From assembly GCA_017483305.1 (NCBI GenBank), contig JAFULC010000001.1:1-35854 (forward strand): a stretch of 35,854 bases of DNA. The letters are read 5' to 3'. Every line of letters starts with the position of its first letter. The stretch's first letter is position 1. The notes under the pieces were generated by a model that had not been told where the DNA came from, did not search any database, and saw nothing but the letters and a program-made list of their open reading frames with translations. Both the position numbers and the translations under genes were made by a program. The DNA comes from Clostridia bacterium (GTDB taxonomy: Bacteria; Bacillota; Clostridia; Oscillospirales; CAG-272). Shown in pieces: positions 8,415 through 15,941 of the stretch.

Positions 8415-9035
8415 TTATTTGATTTTCTTTTTGACGACTTCAACGATGCGGATTATCGCGGGAGTGAGAATGATATTGATGCCGAGCTCGATGACGAAAT
8501 TGATCCAGATCAGTCCCGCAATAAACAAAAATACGTTTTGTCCGCCTGCCCATTTTTCAGAAATAGTGTTGCTGAAAAACAGTACCATTCCGATAAGGAA
8601 AATTCCCGTATTTATGATAGGCGCGGATGCGGAAGCGAGCAAGGTCCTCAAATACACGAGCTTGCCCTTGAATGCTTTTTCCAAGCCCTTATAAATTAGT
8701 CCCGAGCCAAGTCCAGCCGCGATTGCTTTTAAAGTTGCAACGATCACGTACATAATGGGATTAGACTCCATCAAAATGTACGTCATGCCGCCCGGCGCCA
8801 TGACCGTTAGCACCACCGTCATAATTCCGAAAACGAGTCCAAGAACTGCTCCCTCTATCGGACCGAGCAAAAATGCTCCGACAACGATGGGGATAAGCAC
8901 GAACGACAGCTCGATACCCATTGCCGCAAACGGTGCGGACACCAAGGTGCCGACGTACTGCATAACGAATATCAGTGCGATCAAGATCGCAAGCTGTGCA
9001 AGCTTCAAAACCTTTTGCTTTGACGATGCTCTCAT
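8415..9035 (-). CDS. ECF transporter S component, probably pantothenate
   Basis: This is a 206-residue hydrophobic protein with about six membrane helices. It has the organisation of an energy-coupling factor substrate-binding subunit: AQLAILIALIFVMQYVG as helix 1, then GIELSFVLIPIVVGAFLLGPIEGAVLGLVFG, as in many vitamin S components. Such proteins use shared EcfA/A'/T modules encoded elsewhere. The ATG at 9035 was chosen because of its AAAAGGAGG site; longer reading runs through a non-conserved leader. It follows coaX (pantothenate kinase) on the same strand and is followed by ilvD, whose product supplies the pantothenate precursor. That context suggests pantothenate, in the manner of PanT. 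Substrate assignment is inference. Its start overlaps a small upstream ORF by an ATGA. Confidence 0.8.
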   Translation of the reverse strand: MRASSKQKVLKLAQLAILIALIFVMQYVGTLVSAPFAAMGIELSFVLIPIVVGAFLLGPIEGAVLGLVFGIMTVVLTVMAPGGMTYILMESNPIMYVIVATLKAIAAGLGSGLIYKGLEKAFKGKLVYLRTLLASASAPIINTGIFLIGMVLFFSNTISEKWAGGQNVFLFIAGLIWINFVIELGINIILTPAIIRIVEVVKKKIK

Positions 9036-9106
9036 TTTTCTGCCTCCTTTTCTCCGCGTGCGGTCAGACGTACCGCCGCCAAGGTGGCGCAGTTGAAATA
9101 AAACAT
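9032..9106 (-). CDS. 24-codon upstream ORF overlapping the ECF transporter start
   Basis: An ATG at 9106 is preceded by AAGGAG at an 8-nt spacing and opens a 24-codon frame encoding MFYFNCATLAAVRLTARG followed by EKEAEK. Its TGA (9034-9032) overlaps the transporter ATG (9035-9033) in an ATGA arrangement, and the transporter's own ribosome site lies inside this ORF. The RNA can also fold locally: GCCA/TGGC and GCGGT/ACCGC hairpins within the ORF, and GAGGG/CCCTC just upstream of its ribosome site. It could be a leader peptide providing translational coupling, or the apparent frame may lie inside a structured leader RNA. I do not recognise it. Confidence 0.45.
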   Translation of the reverse strand: MFYFNCATLAAVRLTARGEKEAEK

Positions 9107-9194
9107 ATAAAGTTCTCCTTGAGGGAATTTCACCCTCTGCTGTCGTCTCAAAGTGAGTACGGCGCGTAAAATTTATAATTTCGGAAAACGATTT

Positions 9195-9230
9195 GGCTTT
9201 TAGCGGCAGGAGCAAGCCCCTGCCCTACGG
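9195..9230. repeat. Short dispersed palindromic repeat
   Basis: GGCAGG and CCTGCC arms surround AGCAAGCCC, with CTACGG following. A related block (CTCCTGCCGTACGG ... GGTAGCAAGCCCCGCCCTAC) occurs at 17896-17955. Such short GC-rich repeats are common between genes in gut Clostridia. No function is evident. The rest of the coaX-transporter gap (9107-9296) holds only this repeat and the leader region of the small ORF. Confidence 0.5.
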
Positions 9231-9296
9231 TCTCACACCATAGCGTAAGCCGTATTTTTGCGACCTGCATTTTCCGTTATGATCAAGGTCTAAAAA

Positions 9297-10094
9297 TTAT
9301 CCCACCGTGTTTTTATATATGCACACAAGACCCTTGAGGGTCAGGGTGGGATCGTAGCGGAAGCTGCGCGAGCAATTCGCGATCACGCCCTCGCACTTCT
9401 CTCCCGTGGCGAAAAGCACAGCCTCGCCGCTCTTGCACTTAAGCTCTTTTTCAAATCGGTCGATAAGACCGTCGATCATAGCCGCCTGTCCGAGAACAAC
9501 GCCCGAAATAAGCGACTCCTTTGTGTTCTTGCCGATCGCTCGGGCAGAGCCCGTCAGCTCTATGCTCGGCAAAAGCGCGGCTTCTCTGTGTAGCGCGTCA
9601 AGAGACATATCTATACCCGGAAGAATAGCGCCGCCGACTACTTCTCTGTTCTTATTTATCGCAAAAAGCGTTGTTACCGTGCCCATATCGAGTATGACAG
9701 CAGGTCTATCAAGCTTTTCTTCCTTCATCGTGGCAACCGCCGCGCTCGCGTTGGCAACAATGTCCGCGCCAAGCTCCGCAGGGTCGTCGATCCGTATCGC
9801 AAATCCCGTTTTCACCCCGGGGCCTATGACAAGCGGTGTTTTGCCCGTCAGGGCAAGAATGACGTGACGGATAACGTCGTTGAGTGGAGGAACTACGCTT
9901 GCCATGATCACACCGTCAACAGCCTTTACGTCAATTCCCGAATAATCGAGTAATTGCTTGACCGAAACAACGTATTCGTCGGAAGTTCTGCAAAGATCCG
10001 CCGCAACCTTGAACTTCGATACGGGCGCTGCCTCATCACCGTCAAAGATCGCAAACGAAATATTCTTATTCCCTACGTTTACTGCCAAAAGCAT
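9297..10094 (-). CDS. coaX: Type III pantothenate kinase (CoaX-like), altered N-terminal motif
   Basis: This 265-residue ASKHA-fold protein is of the CoaX family, which phosphorylates pantothenate in the first step of CoA synthesis and is K-dependent and insensitive to CoA. Family landmarks are VVPPLN near residue 67, PLVIGPGVKTGFAIRIDDPAELGAD with the expected catalytic Asp at about 111, and LDMGTVTTLF near 135. The usual N-terminal DVGNTN phosphate loop instead reads NVGNKN, so the conserved metal-associated Asp is Asn6 and the Thr is Lys. The Asp-Arg pair after GA is Asp-Ile. These changes leave open whether it is an active kinase or a divergent paralogue. It lies upstream of the ECF S-component gene. 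The ATG at 10094 has AAAGGAG. Confidence 0.85.
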   Translation of the reverse strand: MLLAVNVGNKNISFAIFDGDEAAPVSKFKVAADLCRTSDEYVVSVKQLLDYSGIDVKAVDGVIMASVVPPLNDVIRHVILALTGKTPLVIGPGVKTGFAIRIDDPAELGADIVANASAAVATMKEEKLDRPAVILDMGTVTTLFAINKNREVVGGAILPGIDMSLDALHREAALLPSIELTGSARAIGKNTKESLISGVVLGQAAMIDGLIDRFEKELKCKSGEAVLFATGEKCEGVIANCSRSFRYDPTLTLKGLVCIYKNTVG

Positions 10095-10118
10095 AGCGTT
10101 TCTCCTTTCGCTTTATAT

Positions 10119-10180
10119 GGGGCGTTGCCCCAAACCCCACTTAGAAACTTTTTGCAAAAAGTTTCTAAGAACTTCAAAAA
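10119..10180. repeat. Hairpin pair upstream of coaX
   Basis: A short GGGGC/GCCCC hairpin (10119-10131) is followed by a perfect 14-bp stem, 10140-10153 with 10156-10169, CTTAGAAAC plus T5 against A5 plus GTTTCTAAG with a two-base loop. It lies just upstream of the coaX ribosome site on the transcribed strand. It belongs to the same general class of T-run/A-run hairpins seen at 2234, 4575, 6581, 8307 and 10275. Confidence 0.65.
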
Positions 10181-10217
10181 CTCCCCATACAAACAGACAA
10201 AAATACTGCTTCACCAT

Positions 10218-10307
10218 CAAGTGACATAAAACGTCTGTAAACGATCTATCCTTATTGAAAGTTTTTGAGGGGGTGCGGGGGAACTTTTTGGGAAAAAGTT
10301 TCCCCGC
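10218..10307. repeat. Composite intergenic repeat, copy 3
   Basis: CAAGTGACATAAAACGTCTGTAA, split here for description at ACGTCTGTAA, leads through ATCTATCCTTATTGAAAG into GTTTTTGAGGG. It ends in a 15-bp stem, 10275-10289 with 10293-10307, GCGGGG-AAC plus T5 against A5 plus GTT-CCCCGC with one mismatch. The same order of parts occurs at 4521 and 6524. It begins 14 nt after the ilvC stop in transcription order, so it could act at the 3' end of the ilvBNC message. Confidence 0.7.
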
Positions 10308-10321
10308 AATCCTATCAAAAC

Positions 10322-11356
<1,035 letters not shown>

Positions 11357-11381
11357 TTAAAATTTTTATTGAAATCAATTT

Positions 11382-11533
11382 GAAAATCGCCCTGCGATTT
11401 TCTTTCTCCACGCTTTGCCTTGAGGCAAAGCATATCACTTTCGCGAAGCGAAAATATCACTGCGCTTGCGCAATATCACGCTTTGCACCGCAAAGCATAT
11501 CACTTCATACGAATTGCTTACAATTCGTATGAA
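11382..11533 (-). repeat. Array of short variable hairpins with constant GTGATAT linkers (ilvN-ilvC spacer)
   Basis: Read on the transcribed strand, six short palindromes follow one another: 11504-11533, 11480-11496, 11461-11472, 11439-11453, 11412-11431 and 11382-11402. The first five are joined by GTGATAT at 11497-11503, 11473-11479, 11454-11460 and 11432-11438, all exact. Stem sequences differ from one another but each is self-complementary over 5-13 bp with a 2-4 nt loop. The first hairpin includes the last four sense codons and the stop of ilvN. The array fills the spacer up to about 50 nt before ilvC. Confidence 0.85.
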
Positions 11534-12012
11534 ACATTGCCTCTCTCCATTGCAATAACGCCCGTGCGACCGAGCTCGATGAGCTTAAAGCCTCTCGCGG
11601 CGGAGAGAAAATCGTCGAGCACCTGCGGGGTGTCGCTGAGCTGTGCCACCAAGCAACCGTCGCTTGCGTCGGCAACCTTGCCGCCGTAGCTTGCGATAAG
11701 CTCGGAGAGACCTGCGGACTCGTCCGCCGTGACCCTGTATTTAGCGAGCATAAGCTCTCTGACCATACTGAACGAGGGCTCAACGAGGAAAATAAGTCTC
11801 GTCTCAACCAGCTTTCCGGTCTGCTTGATTATCTGCTGGAAGGTCTTTTCATCACCCGAGGTCATAATGGTAAGCCTTGAAAGCTTCTCATTTTCCGTGG
11901 GCGAAACGGTCAGCGACTCGATATTGAATCCGCGCTGAACGAAAAGAGAGGAGATCCTTGCAAGCACGCCCGCGTTGTTGTCAACGAGAACGACCATACA
12001 TCTTTGCTTCAT
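11518..12012 (-). CDS. ilvN: Acetolactate synthase small (regulatory) subunit
   Basis: This 164-residue ACT-domain subunit binds IlvB, raises its activity and gives feedback sensitivity to valine. The N-terminal ACT domain is clear: MVVLVDNNAGVLARISSLFVQRGFNIESLTVSPTE, with the asparagine/glycine turn typical of the valine site. The C-terminal IlvN half, AKYRVTADESAGLSELIASYGGK, completes the usual 160-170 residues. An ATG at 12012 is preferred over the GTG three codons upstream because the GGGAC ribosome site is too close to the latter. It starts 22 nt after the ilvB stop. Its last codons form one arm of a hairpin continuing into the downstream hairpin array. Confidence 0.93.
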   Translation of the reverse strand: MKQRCMVVLVDNNAGVLARISSLFVQRGFNIESLTVSPTENEKLSRLTIMTSGDEKTFQQIIKQTGKLVETRLIFLVEPSFSMVRELMLAKYRVTADESAGLSELIASYGGKVADASDGCLVAQLSDTPQVLDDFLSAARGFKLIELGRTGVIAMERGNVSYEL

Positions 12013-12034
12013 AATCTTCACCGTCCCTTTCCTA

Positions 12035-13696
12035 TCACTTGAAAATGGTATCGTGGACCGTTTTGCCGCCGGGGATCATGGGGAGAACCTTCTCCTCGCG
12101 GTCAACGATGCACTCGATCCACACAGGACCGTCCATCTCCATAGCCTGCTTCATAGCCGTCTCGAACTCCTCGGGGGTCTCGCATCTGAATCCGTGACCG
12201 CCAAAGCCCTCGGCAACCGCCTTATAATCCGTGACTCTCTCGGGCTCGCTGGACGAGAAGCGTCTGTCGTAGAACGCGCCCTGCCACTGACGTACCATTC
12301 CGAGAACCGAATTGTTGAAAATAACCGTAATAACGTGAACTCCGTAGCTGACCGCGGTGCAGATCTCGTTCATATTCATGTGGAACGAGCCGTCACCCGT
12401 GAAGTGAACCACCGTCGTGTCCTCGCCTCTCGCGATCTTCGCGCCGATCGCCGCGCCGTAGCCGTAACCCATCGTGCCAAGTCCGCCACTGGTCAAAAAG
12501 TTGCGGGGGTGCGTGTGATGCAAGAACTGTGCCGCCCACATCTGATGCTGACCGACGTCGGTAACGTAGACCGCATCCTTGCCCGCGATCTCGCAAGCCT
12601 TCTCGATGAGATAGTGGGGCTTGAGCTCGGTCTCGCTGGCCTCGGGCTTGTAATCATCCTGCTTCCAGCGTGCGATCTGCTTCTGCCATGCGTCGTGCTT
12701 AGCGGGCTTGACGTGCTTGAGAAGCTCGGTGAGCACCTCCTTGACGTCGCCGACTATGCTGTAATCCGCGATAATGTTCTTGTTGATCTCACCAGGATCG
12801 ATGTCTATATGTACGATGCGCGCGTTGTGTCCGAATTTATCGGGATTGAGCGCGACTCGGTCGGAAAATCTCGTGCCTATCGCTATCATAACGTCGGCTC
12901 TGTTCGCCGCCGCATTTGCGCTATAGCAGCCGTGCATTCCTATAAGTCCGAGATTGTTCTTCTCGCCGTAGCCGAGAACTCCTGCCGCCATAAGCGTGTA
13001 GGATGCGGGTATGTCCGCAGTTTCAATGAGCTGACGAAGCTCCTCGCCCGCCTCGGAAATACGAACGCCGCCGCCGAAGTATATAAAAGGTCTCTCGCTT
13101 CGGTTTATAAGCTCGGCAACCTCTCTGACGTCTCCCTTGATGCCGTCGCATCTGACCGTTTTGACCGCAGGCTTCGCCTCGTATTCGGTCTTTGCCGCGG
13201 TAACGTCCTTGGGAATATCCACGAGAACGGGTCCCGGTCTGCCGCTTCCCGCGATCTCGAACGCGCGGCGGAGAATGTCGGCAAGATCCTCAACGCGTCT
13301 TACCACGAAATTATGCTTCGTAATGGGAAGCGTGATTCCCGCAATATATACCTCCTGGAAGCTGTCCGCACCGATGAGGTTGTTCGGGACGGTTCCCGTG
13401 ATAGCGACCATCGGAACGCTATCCATATATGCAGTTGCAATTCCCGTGACAAGATTCGTTGCGCCGGGACCGCTCGTTGCGATAACTACTCCCGTCTTGC
13501 CCGTCGCCCTTGCATAGCCGTCTGCCGCGTGGGACGCGCCCTGCTCGTGCGCGGTCATGTAATGCGTGATCTTATCGCGGTATTTGTAAAGCGCGTCGTA
13601 TATGTTCAGGACTGCGCCGCCCGGATATCCGAACACGGTATCTACACCCTGCTCAAGCAATACGTTTACAAGTATTTCAGAACCGTTTAATACCAT
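12035..13696 (-). CDS. ilvB: Acetolactate synthase large (catalytic) subunit
   Basis: This 553-residue ThDP enzyme condenses pyruvate with pyruvate or 2-oxobutyrate, giving the first common intermediate of Val/Leu or Ile. The ATG at 13696 has an AGGTAC ribosome site and gives the usual MxLNGSEILV start; upstream in-frame sequence belongs to the T-box leader. Visible are VFGYPGGAVLNIYDAL, the catalytic Glu in TAHEQGASHAADGYAR, and LVDIPKDVT. Near residue 440 is the ThDP-Mg motif GDGSFHMNMNEICTA. It is the first gene of ilvB-ilvN-ilvC, controlled by the leucine-type T-box upstream. Confidence 0.95.
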   Translation of the reverse strand: MVLNGSEILVNVLLEQGVDTVFGYPGGAVLNIYDALYKYRDKITHYMTAHEQGASHAADGYARATGKTGVVIATSGPGATNLVTGIATAYMDSVPMVAITGTVPNNLIGADSFQEVYIAGITLPITKHNFVVRRVEDLADILRRAFEIAGSGRPGPVLVDIPKDVTAAKTEYEAKPAVKTVRCDGIKGDVREVAELINRSERPFIYFGGGVRISEAGEELRQLIETADIPASYTLMAAGVLGYGEKNNLGLIGMHGCYSANAAANRADVMIAIGTRFSDRVALNPDKFGHNARIVHIDIDPGEINKNIIADYSIVGDVKEVLTELLKHVKPAKHDAWQKQIARWKQDDYKPEASETELKPHYLIEKACEIAGKDAVYVTDVGQHQMWAAQFLHHTHPRNFLTSGGLGTMGYGYGAAIGAKIARGEDTTVVHFTGDGSFHMNMNEICTAVSYGVHVITVIFNNSVLGMVRQWQGAFYDRRFSSSEPERVTDYKAVAEGFGGHGFRCETPEEFETAMKQAMEMDGPVWIECIVDREEKVLPMIPGGKTVHDTIFK

Positions 13697-13734
13697 TCTG
13701 TACCTCCAAATCAATTTTTTCTCAAATCTTTCCT

Positions 13735-14030
13735 CAAAAAAGCAAAAATACCCTTGCCTCCCAAAACAAAGAGACAAAGGTCTTACAACACTCTGCGGTA
13801 CCACTCTCATTGGAGCGCAAGGCTCCCACTCTGCTTTTACCTGACAGTAAAACGTCCGTGATAACGGGGACATCCGTTCGTCTCTACGCAGCCGCAACGG
13901 CCTTCGGACGACTGCTCCGGGATGAGCTTCATTCGTAAAGGTCGTTCGGCTCGCATCGACCGCCGACTTTCTGCTCGCCTTGTGCGAATTACTTTTTCCC
14001 TTCATTGCATTTCGAAGAAAGAAGAAATAT
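13735..14030 (-). promoter_or_regulatory. T-box riboswitch with leucine (CTC) specifier before ilvB
   Basis: The T-box core GAGTGGTACCGCAGAG, with the UGGU bulge that pairs with the tRNA acceptor NCCA end, is at 13806-13791. Upstream, Stem I shows CAGAAAGTCGGCGGTCGATG and GCGAGCCGAACGACC, typical distal-loop elements. These are followed by GAAG-CTC-ATCCCGGAGC, placing the specifier triplet CTC at complement 13926-13924. Relative to the ilvA leader, the triplet sits at the same distance from CCGGAGC. CTC codes for leucine, so uncharged tRNA-Leu is inferred to allow ilvBNC transcription. The terminator is at 13741-13781. Confidence 0.88.
13741..13781 (-). terminator. T-box terminator hairpin of the ilvB leader
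   Basis: On the transcribed strand ACCTTTGTCTC (13781-13771) pairs with GAGGCAAGGGT (13760-13750) over 11 bp including G-U pairs. It is followed by TATTTTTGC and another T run. It lies between the T-box sequence (13791-13806) and the ilvB start, as expected for the terminator competing with the antiterminator in a T-box leader. Confidence 0.8.
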
Positions 14031-14036
14031 GTACTT

Positions 14037-14065
14037 ATTTTATCATATGCCGTTTGCTTTGTCAA
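14037..14065 (-). promoter_or_regulatory. Sigma-A-type promoter of ilvB T-box transcript
   Basis: On the minus strand TTGACA (14065-14060) and TAAAAT (14042-14037) are separated by 17 nt. Transcription would start near 14030, just ahead of the T-box Stem I. Confidence 0.8.
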
Positions 14066-14118
14066 TAAAAACGGTGAATTTTTTTCATTTAAAAATAATA
14101 TCTATATAATTTATACAG

Positions 14119-14186
14119 TTTCGGCGTGTCATTTCACCGTTTTGTCCACATTTTGACCAATTTTTCAGGCAAAAAACACGCCGAAA
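14119..14186. repeat. Inverted repeat with 46-nt loop between ridA and the ilvB promoter
   Basis: TTTCGGCGTGT (14119-14129) pairs perfectly with ACACGCCGAAA (14176-14186). The loop is AT-rich and contains a GGTGAAAT-like stretch on the minus strand. It lies 17 nt beyond the ridA stop in transcription order, so it may close the ilvA-ridA transcript, although there is no clean T tail after the second arm. Nothing else is recognisable between 14066 and 14203. Confidence 0.5.
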
Positions 14187-14203
14187 ACCGTTTTGGATCA
14201 AGC

Positions 14204-14575
14204 TTAAAGCTCGGCTATGACCTCAACCTCGACCAATACTCCCTTCGGAAGCTGCTTCGCCGCAACGCAGCTTCTCGCAGGCTTGCCCGTGAAATATTTT
14301 CCGTAGACCTCGTTGAATGCCGCAAAATCTGCCATATCGGCAAGGAAGCAGGTTGTTTTGACCGCCTTCTCAGCTCCCGTGCCTGCCGCCTCGAGCACCG
14401 CGCAAAGATTCTTGCAGACCTGCTCGGTCTGTCCCTTGATGTCGGTCGCCTCGACCGCGCTCGTGGCAGGATTTATCGCGATCTGTCCCGAGGTAAATAC
14501 AAGTCCGCCTACCTTGACTGCCTGACTGTACGGTCCTATCGCGTCAGGCGCATTTTTCGTGTATACCTTTTCCAT
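14204..14575 (-). CDS. ridA: RidA family reactive intermediate/imine deaminase
   Basis: This 123-residue RidA/YjgF protein hydrolyses enamine/imine intermediates such as 2-aminoacrylate and 2-aminocrotonate, released by PLP dehydratases. The fold signatures are visible: NAPDAIGPYSQAVKVGGLVFTSGQIAINP at the N-terminus, and KTTCFLADMADFAAFNEVYGKYF with RSCVAAKQLPKGVLVEVEVIAEL at the end. The conserved Arg (PARSCV) and Glu (VEVEVIA) of the active cleft are present. The length is typical of the trimeric subunit. It starts 14 nt after the ilvA stop with a GGAG site. The two genes are therefore one operon, and RidA removes the by-product of the threonine deaminase encoded next to it. Confidence 0.95.
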   Translation of the reverse strand: MEKVYTKNAPDAIGPYSQAVKVGGLVFTSGQIAINPATSAVEATDIKGQTEQVCKNLCAVLEAAGTGAEKAVKTTCFLADMADFAAFNEVYGKYFTGKPARSCVAAKQLPKGVLVEVEVIAEL

Positions 14576-14589
14576 ATCTGAGCTCCTTT

Positions 14590-15780
14590 TTATACCAATT
14601 TATATCCCGCATTTGTCAATGCGCTCTCTATTTGTCTTATATGCTCGTGGTTTCTCGTTTCGAGCACTATTCGTAAGTAACAGCCGTTGATATCCATAGT
14701 TTCGCTGGCTCTTTCGTGGTGGATCGAGATGACGTTAGCACCAAGCCCCGCGATAATCTCGGAGACACCGAGGAGCTGACCGGGCTTGTCGATAAGCTCA
14801 ACGCAGAGGGTGTAGTTTCTGCCCGACATCAGAAGACCGCGCTTGATGACTCGCGAGAGGATGGTAACGTCGATATTACCGCCCGAGACCACGCAAGCGA
14901 CCTTTTTATTCTTGATCGGAAGCTTGTTGAACATAACTGCCGCAACCGATACCGCACCTGCGCCCTCGGCGATCATTTTGTGCTGCTCGATAAGCGCGAG
15001 GATCGCGGACGAGATCTCGCCCTCGCTGACGGTGACTATCTCGTCGACGTATTTTCGACAGATCTCGAAGGTGTTGTCGCCCGGCTCCTTGACCGCGATA
15101 CCGTCGGCTATCGTGGAAACGCCCTCAAGCTTTTCCTTTTTGCCGTTTTTGACCGAATTGAACATGCTCGGCGCGCCTGCCGCCTGCACTCCGTAGACCT
15201 TGATATCGGGCTTGAGATGCTTTGCCGCGTAAGCGACTCCCGAAATGAGACCGCCGCCGCCAACCGGCACGACTATCGCATCGAGATCCTTGATCTCATT
15301 GAGTATTTCAATGCCGATCGTTCCCTGACCCGCGATAACGTCGTCGTCGTCGAAGGGGTGAACGAAGGTGTAGCCCTTCTCGTCGCGGAGCTCGAGCGCG
15401 CGTCTGTACGCATCGTCGTAAACTCCTTTTACCATAACGACCTCGGCGCCGTAGCTCTTGGTTGCCTCGACCTTGGAAATGGGTGCTCCGTCAGGCAGAC
15501 AGATAACCGCCTTAATGCCGTATTTCTGCGCGGCGAGTGCAACGCCCTGCGCGTGATTTCCCGCAGAGCACGCGATAACTCCCTTTGCCTTTTCCTCGTC
15601 GGAGAGCTGGGAGATCATATATCCCGAGCCGCGAACCTTAAACGAGCCCGTGACCTGCAGATTTTCGCTCTTTAAGTAAAGCTCGCAGTCGGGTGCGATC
15701 TTCGAGCGCACGAGCGCGGTGGGCCTGATCACGTCCTTGAGCACGTATGCCGCGTGGTAGATCTTGTCAAGTGTAAGCAT
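14590..15780 (-). CDS. ilvA: Threonine ammonia-lyase with C-terminal ACT domain
   Basis: This 396-residue PLP enzyme converts threonine to 2-oxobutyrate and ammonia, the entry to isoleucine synthesis. The PLP lysine is in VTGSFKVRGS (Lys48), the phosphate-binding glycine loop is VPVGGGGLISG near residue 171, and the conserved SGGNIDVT is near residue 308. The last 75 residues (GRNYTLCVELIDKPGQLLGVSEIIAGLGANVISI) form a single ACT-like domain, as in short clostridial IlvA/TdcB-type enzymes. They differ from the two-module 514-residue E. coli IlvA. It follows an isoleucine T-box leader, which supports a biosynthetic rather than catabolic role. The ATG at 15780 has an AAAGGAAA site. Confidence 0.93.
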   Translation of the reverse strand: MLTLDKIYHAAYVLKDVIRPTALVRSKIAPDCELYLKSENLQVTGSFKVRGSGYMISQLSDEEKAKGVIACSAGNHAQGVALAAQKYGIKAVICLPDGAPISKVEATKSYGAEVVMVKGVYDDAYRRALELRDEKGYTFVHPFDDDDVIAGQGTIGIEILNEIKDLDAIVVPVGGGGLISGVAYAAKHLKPDIKVYGVQAAGAPSMFNSVKNGKKEKLEGVSTIADGIAVKEPGDNTFEICRKYVDEIVTVSEGEISSAILALIEQHKMIAEGAGAVSVAAVMFNKLPIKNKKVACVVSGGNIDVTILSRVIKRGLLMSGRNYTLCVELIDKPGQLLGVSEIIAGLGANVISIHHERASETMDINGCYLRIVLETRNHEHIRQIESALTNAGYKLV

Positions 15781-15800
15781 ACTTCGTTTCCTTTCTTCAC

Positions 15801-15909
15801 GTTTCGCTTGCGAAGCATATCACTTTCGCTAGGCGAAAATATCATGCTCTGCTCGCAGAGCATATCTCGTTTGGCACAGCCAAACATATCACTTTTTGCG
15901 GAGCAAAAA
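15801..15909 (-). repeat. Second array of variable hairpins with GTGATAT-type linkers (ilvA leader)
   Basis: Five short palindromes occupy 15893-15909, 15869-15885, 15846-15861, 15824-15838 and 15801-15816. On the transcribed strand their linkers read GTGATAT (15892-15886), GAGATAT (15868-15862), ATGATAT (15845-15839) and GTGATAT (15823-15817). Stem sequences differ between units, but the 7-nt linker and the overall 22-24 nt period are the same as in the ilvN-ilvC array. The array is between the T-box terminator and the ilvA ribosome site, so it is inside the untranslated leader. Confidence 0.85.
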
Positions 15910-15910
15910 A

Positions 15911-15941
15911 CAAAAAAAGCCCGTCTCCAAAGAGACGAAGC
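15911..15941 (-). terminator. T-box terminator hairpin of the ilvA leader
   Basis: On the transcribed strand CGTCTC (15937-15932) and GAGACG (15927-15922) form a stem with a 4-nt loop. A flanking GC/GC closes it, and GGC plus a run of seven T follows. It directly follows the T-box motif region and precedes the hairpin array and ilvA. Confidence 0.88.

Noticed and set aside
9036..9215. 60-residue extension of the ECF S component
   Set aside because: It is not hydrophobic or family-like, and the ATG at 9035 has a strong AAAAGGAGG site.
11382..11533. CRISPR array interpretation of the hairpin arrays
   Set aside because: The constant part is only 7 nt, the variable parts are palindromes of 12-30 nt, and no cas genes are present.
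13697..14065. N-terminal 123-residue extension of IlvB
   Set aside because: It runs through the T-box leader and even the promoter; the normal MVLNGSEILV start is at 13696.
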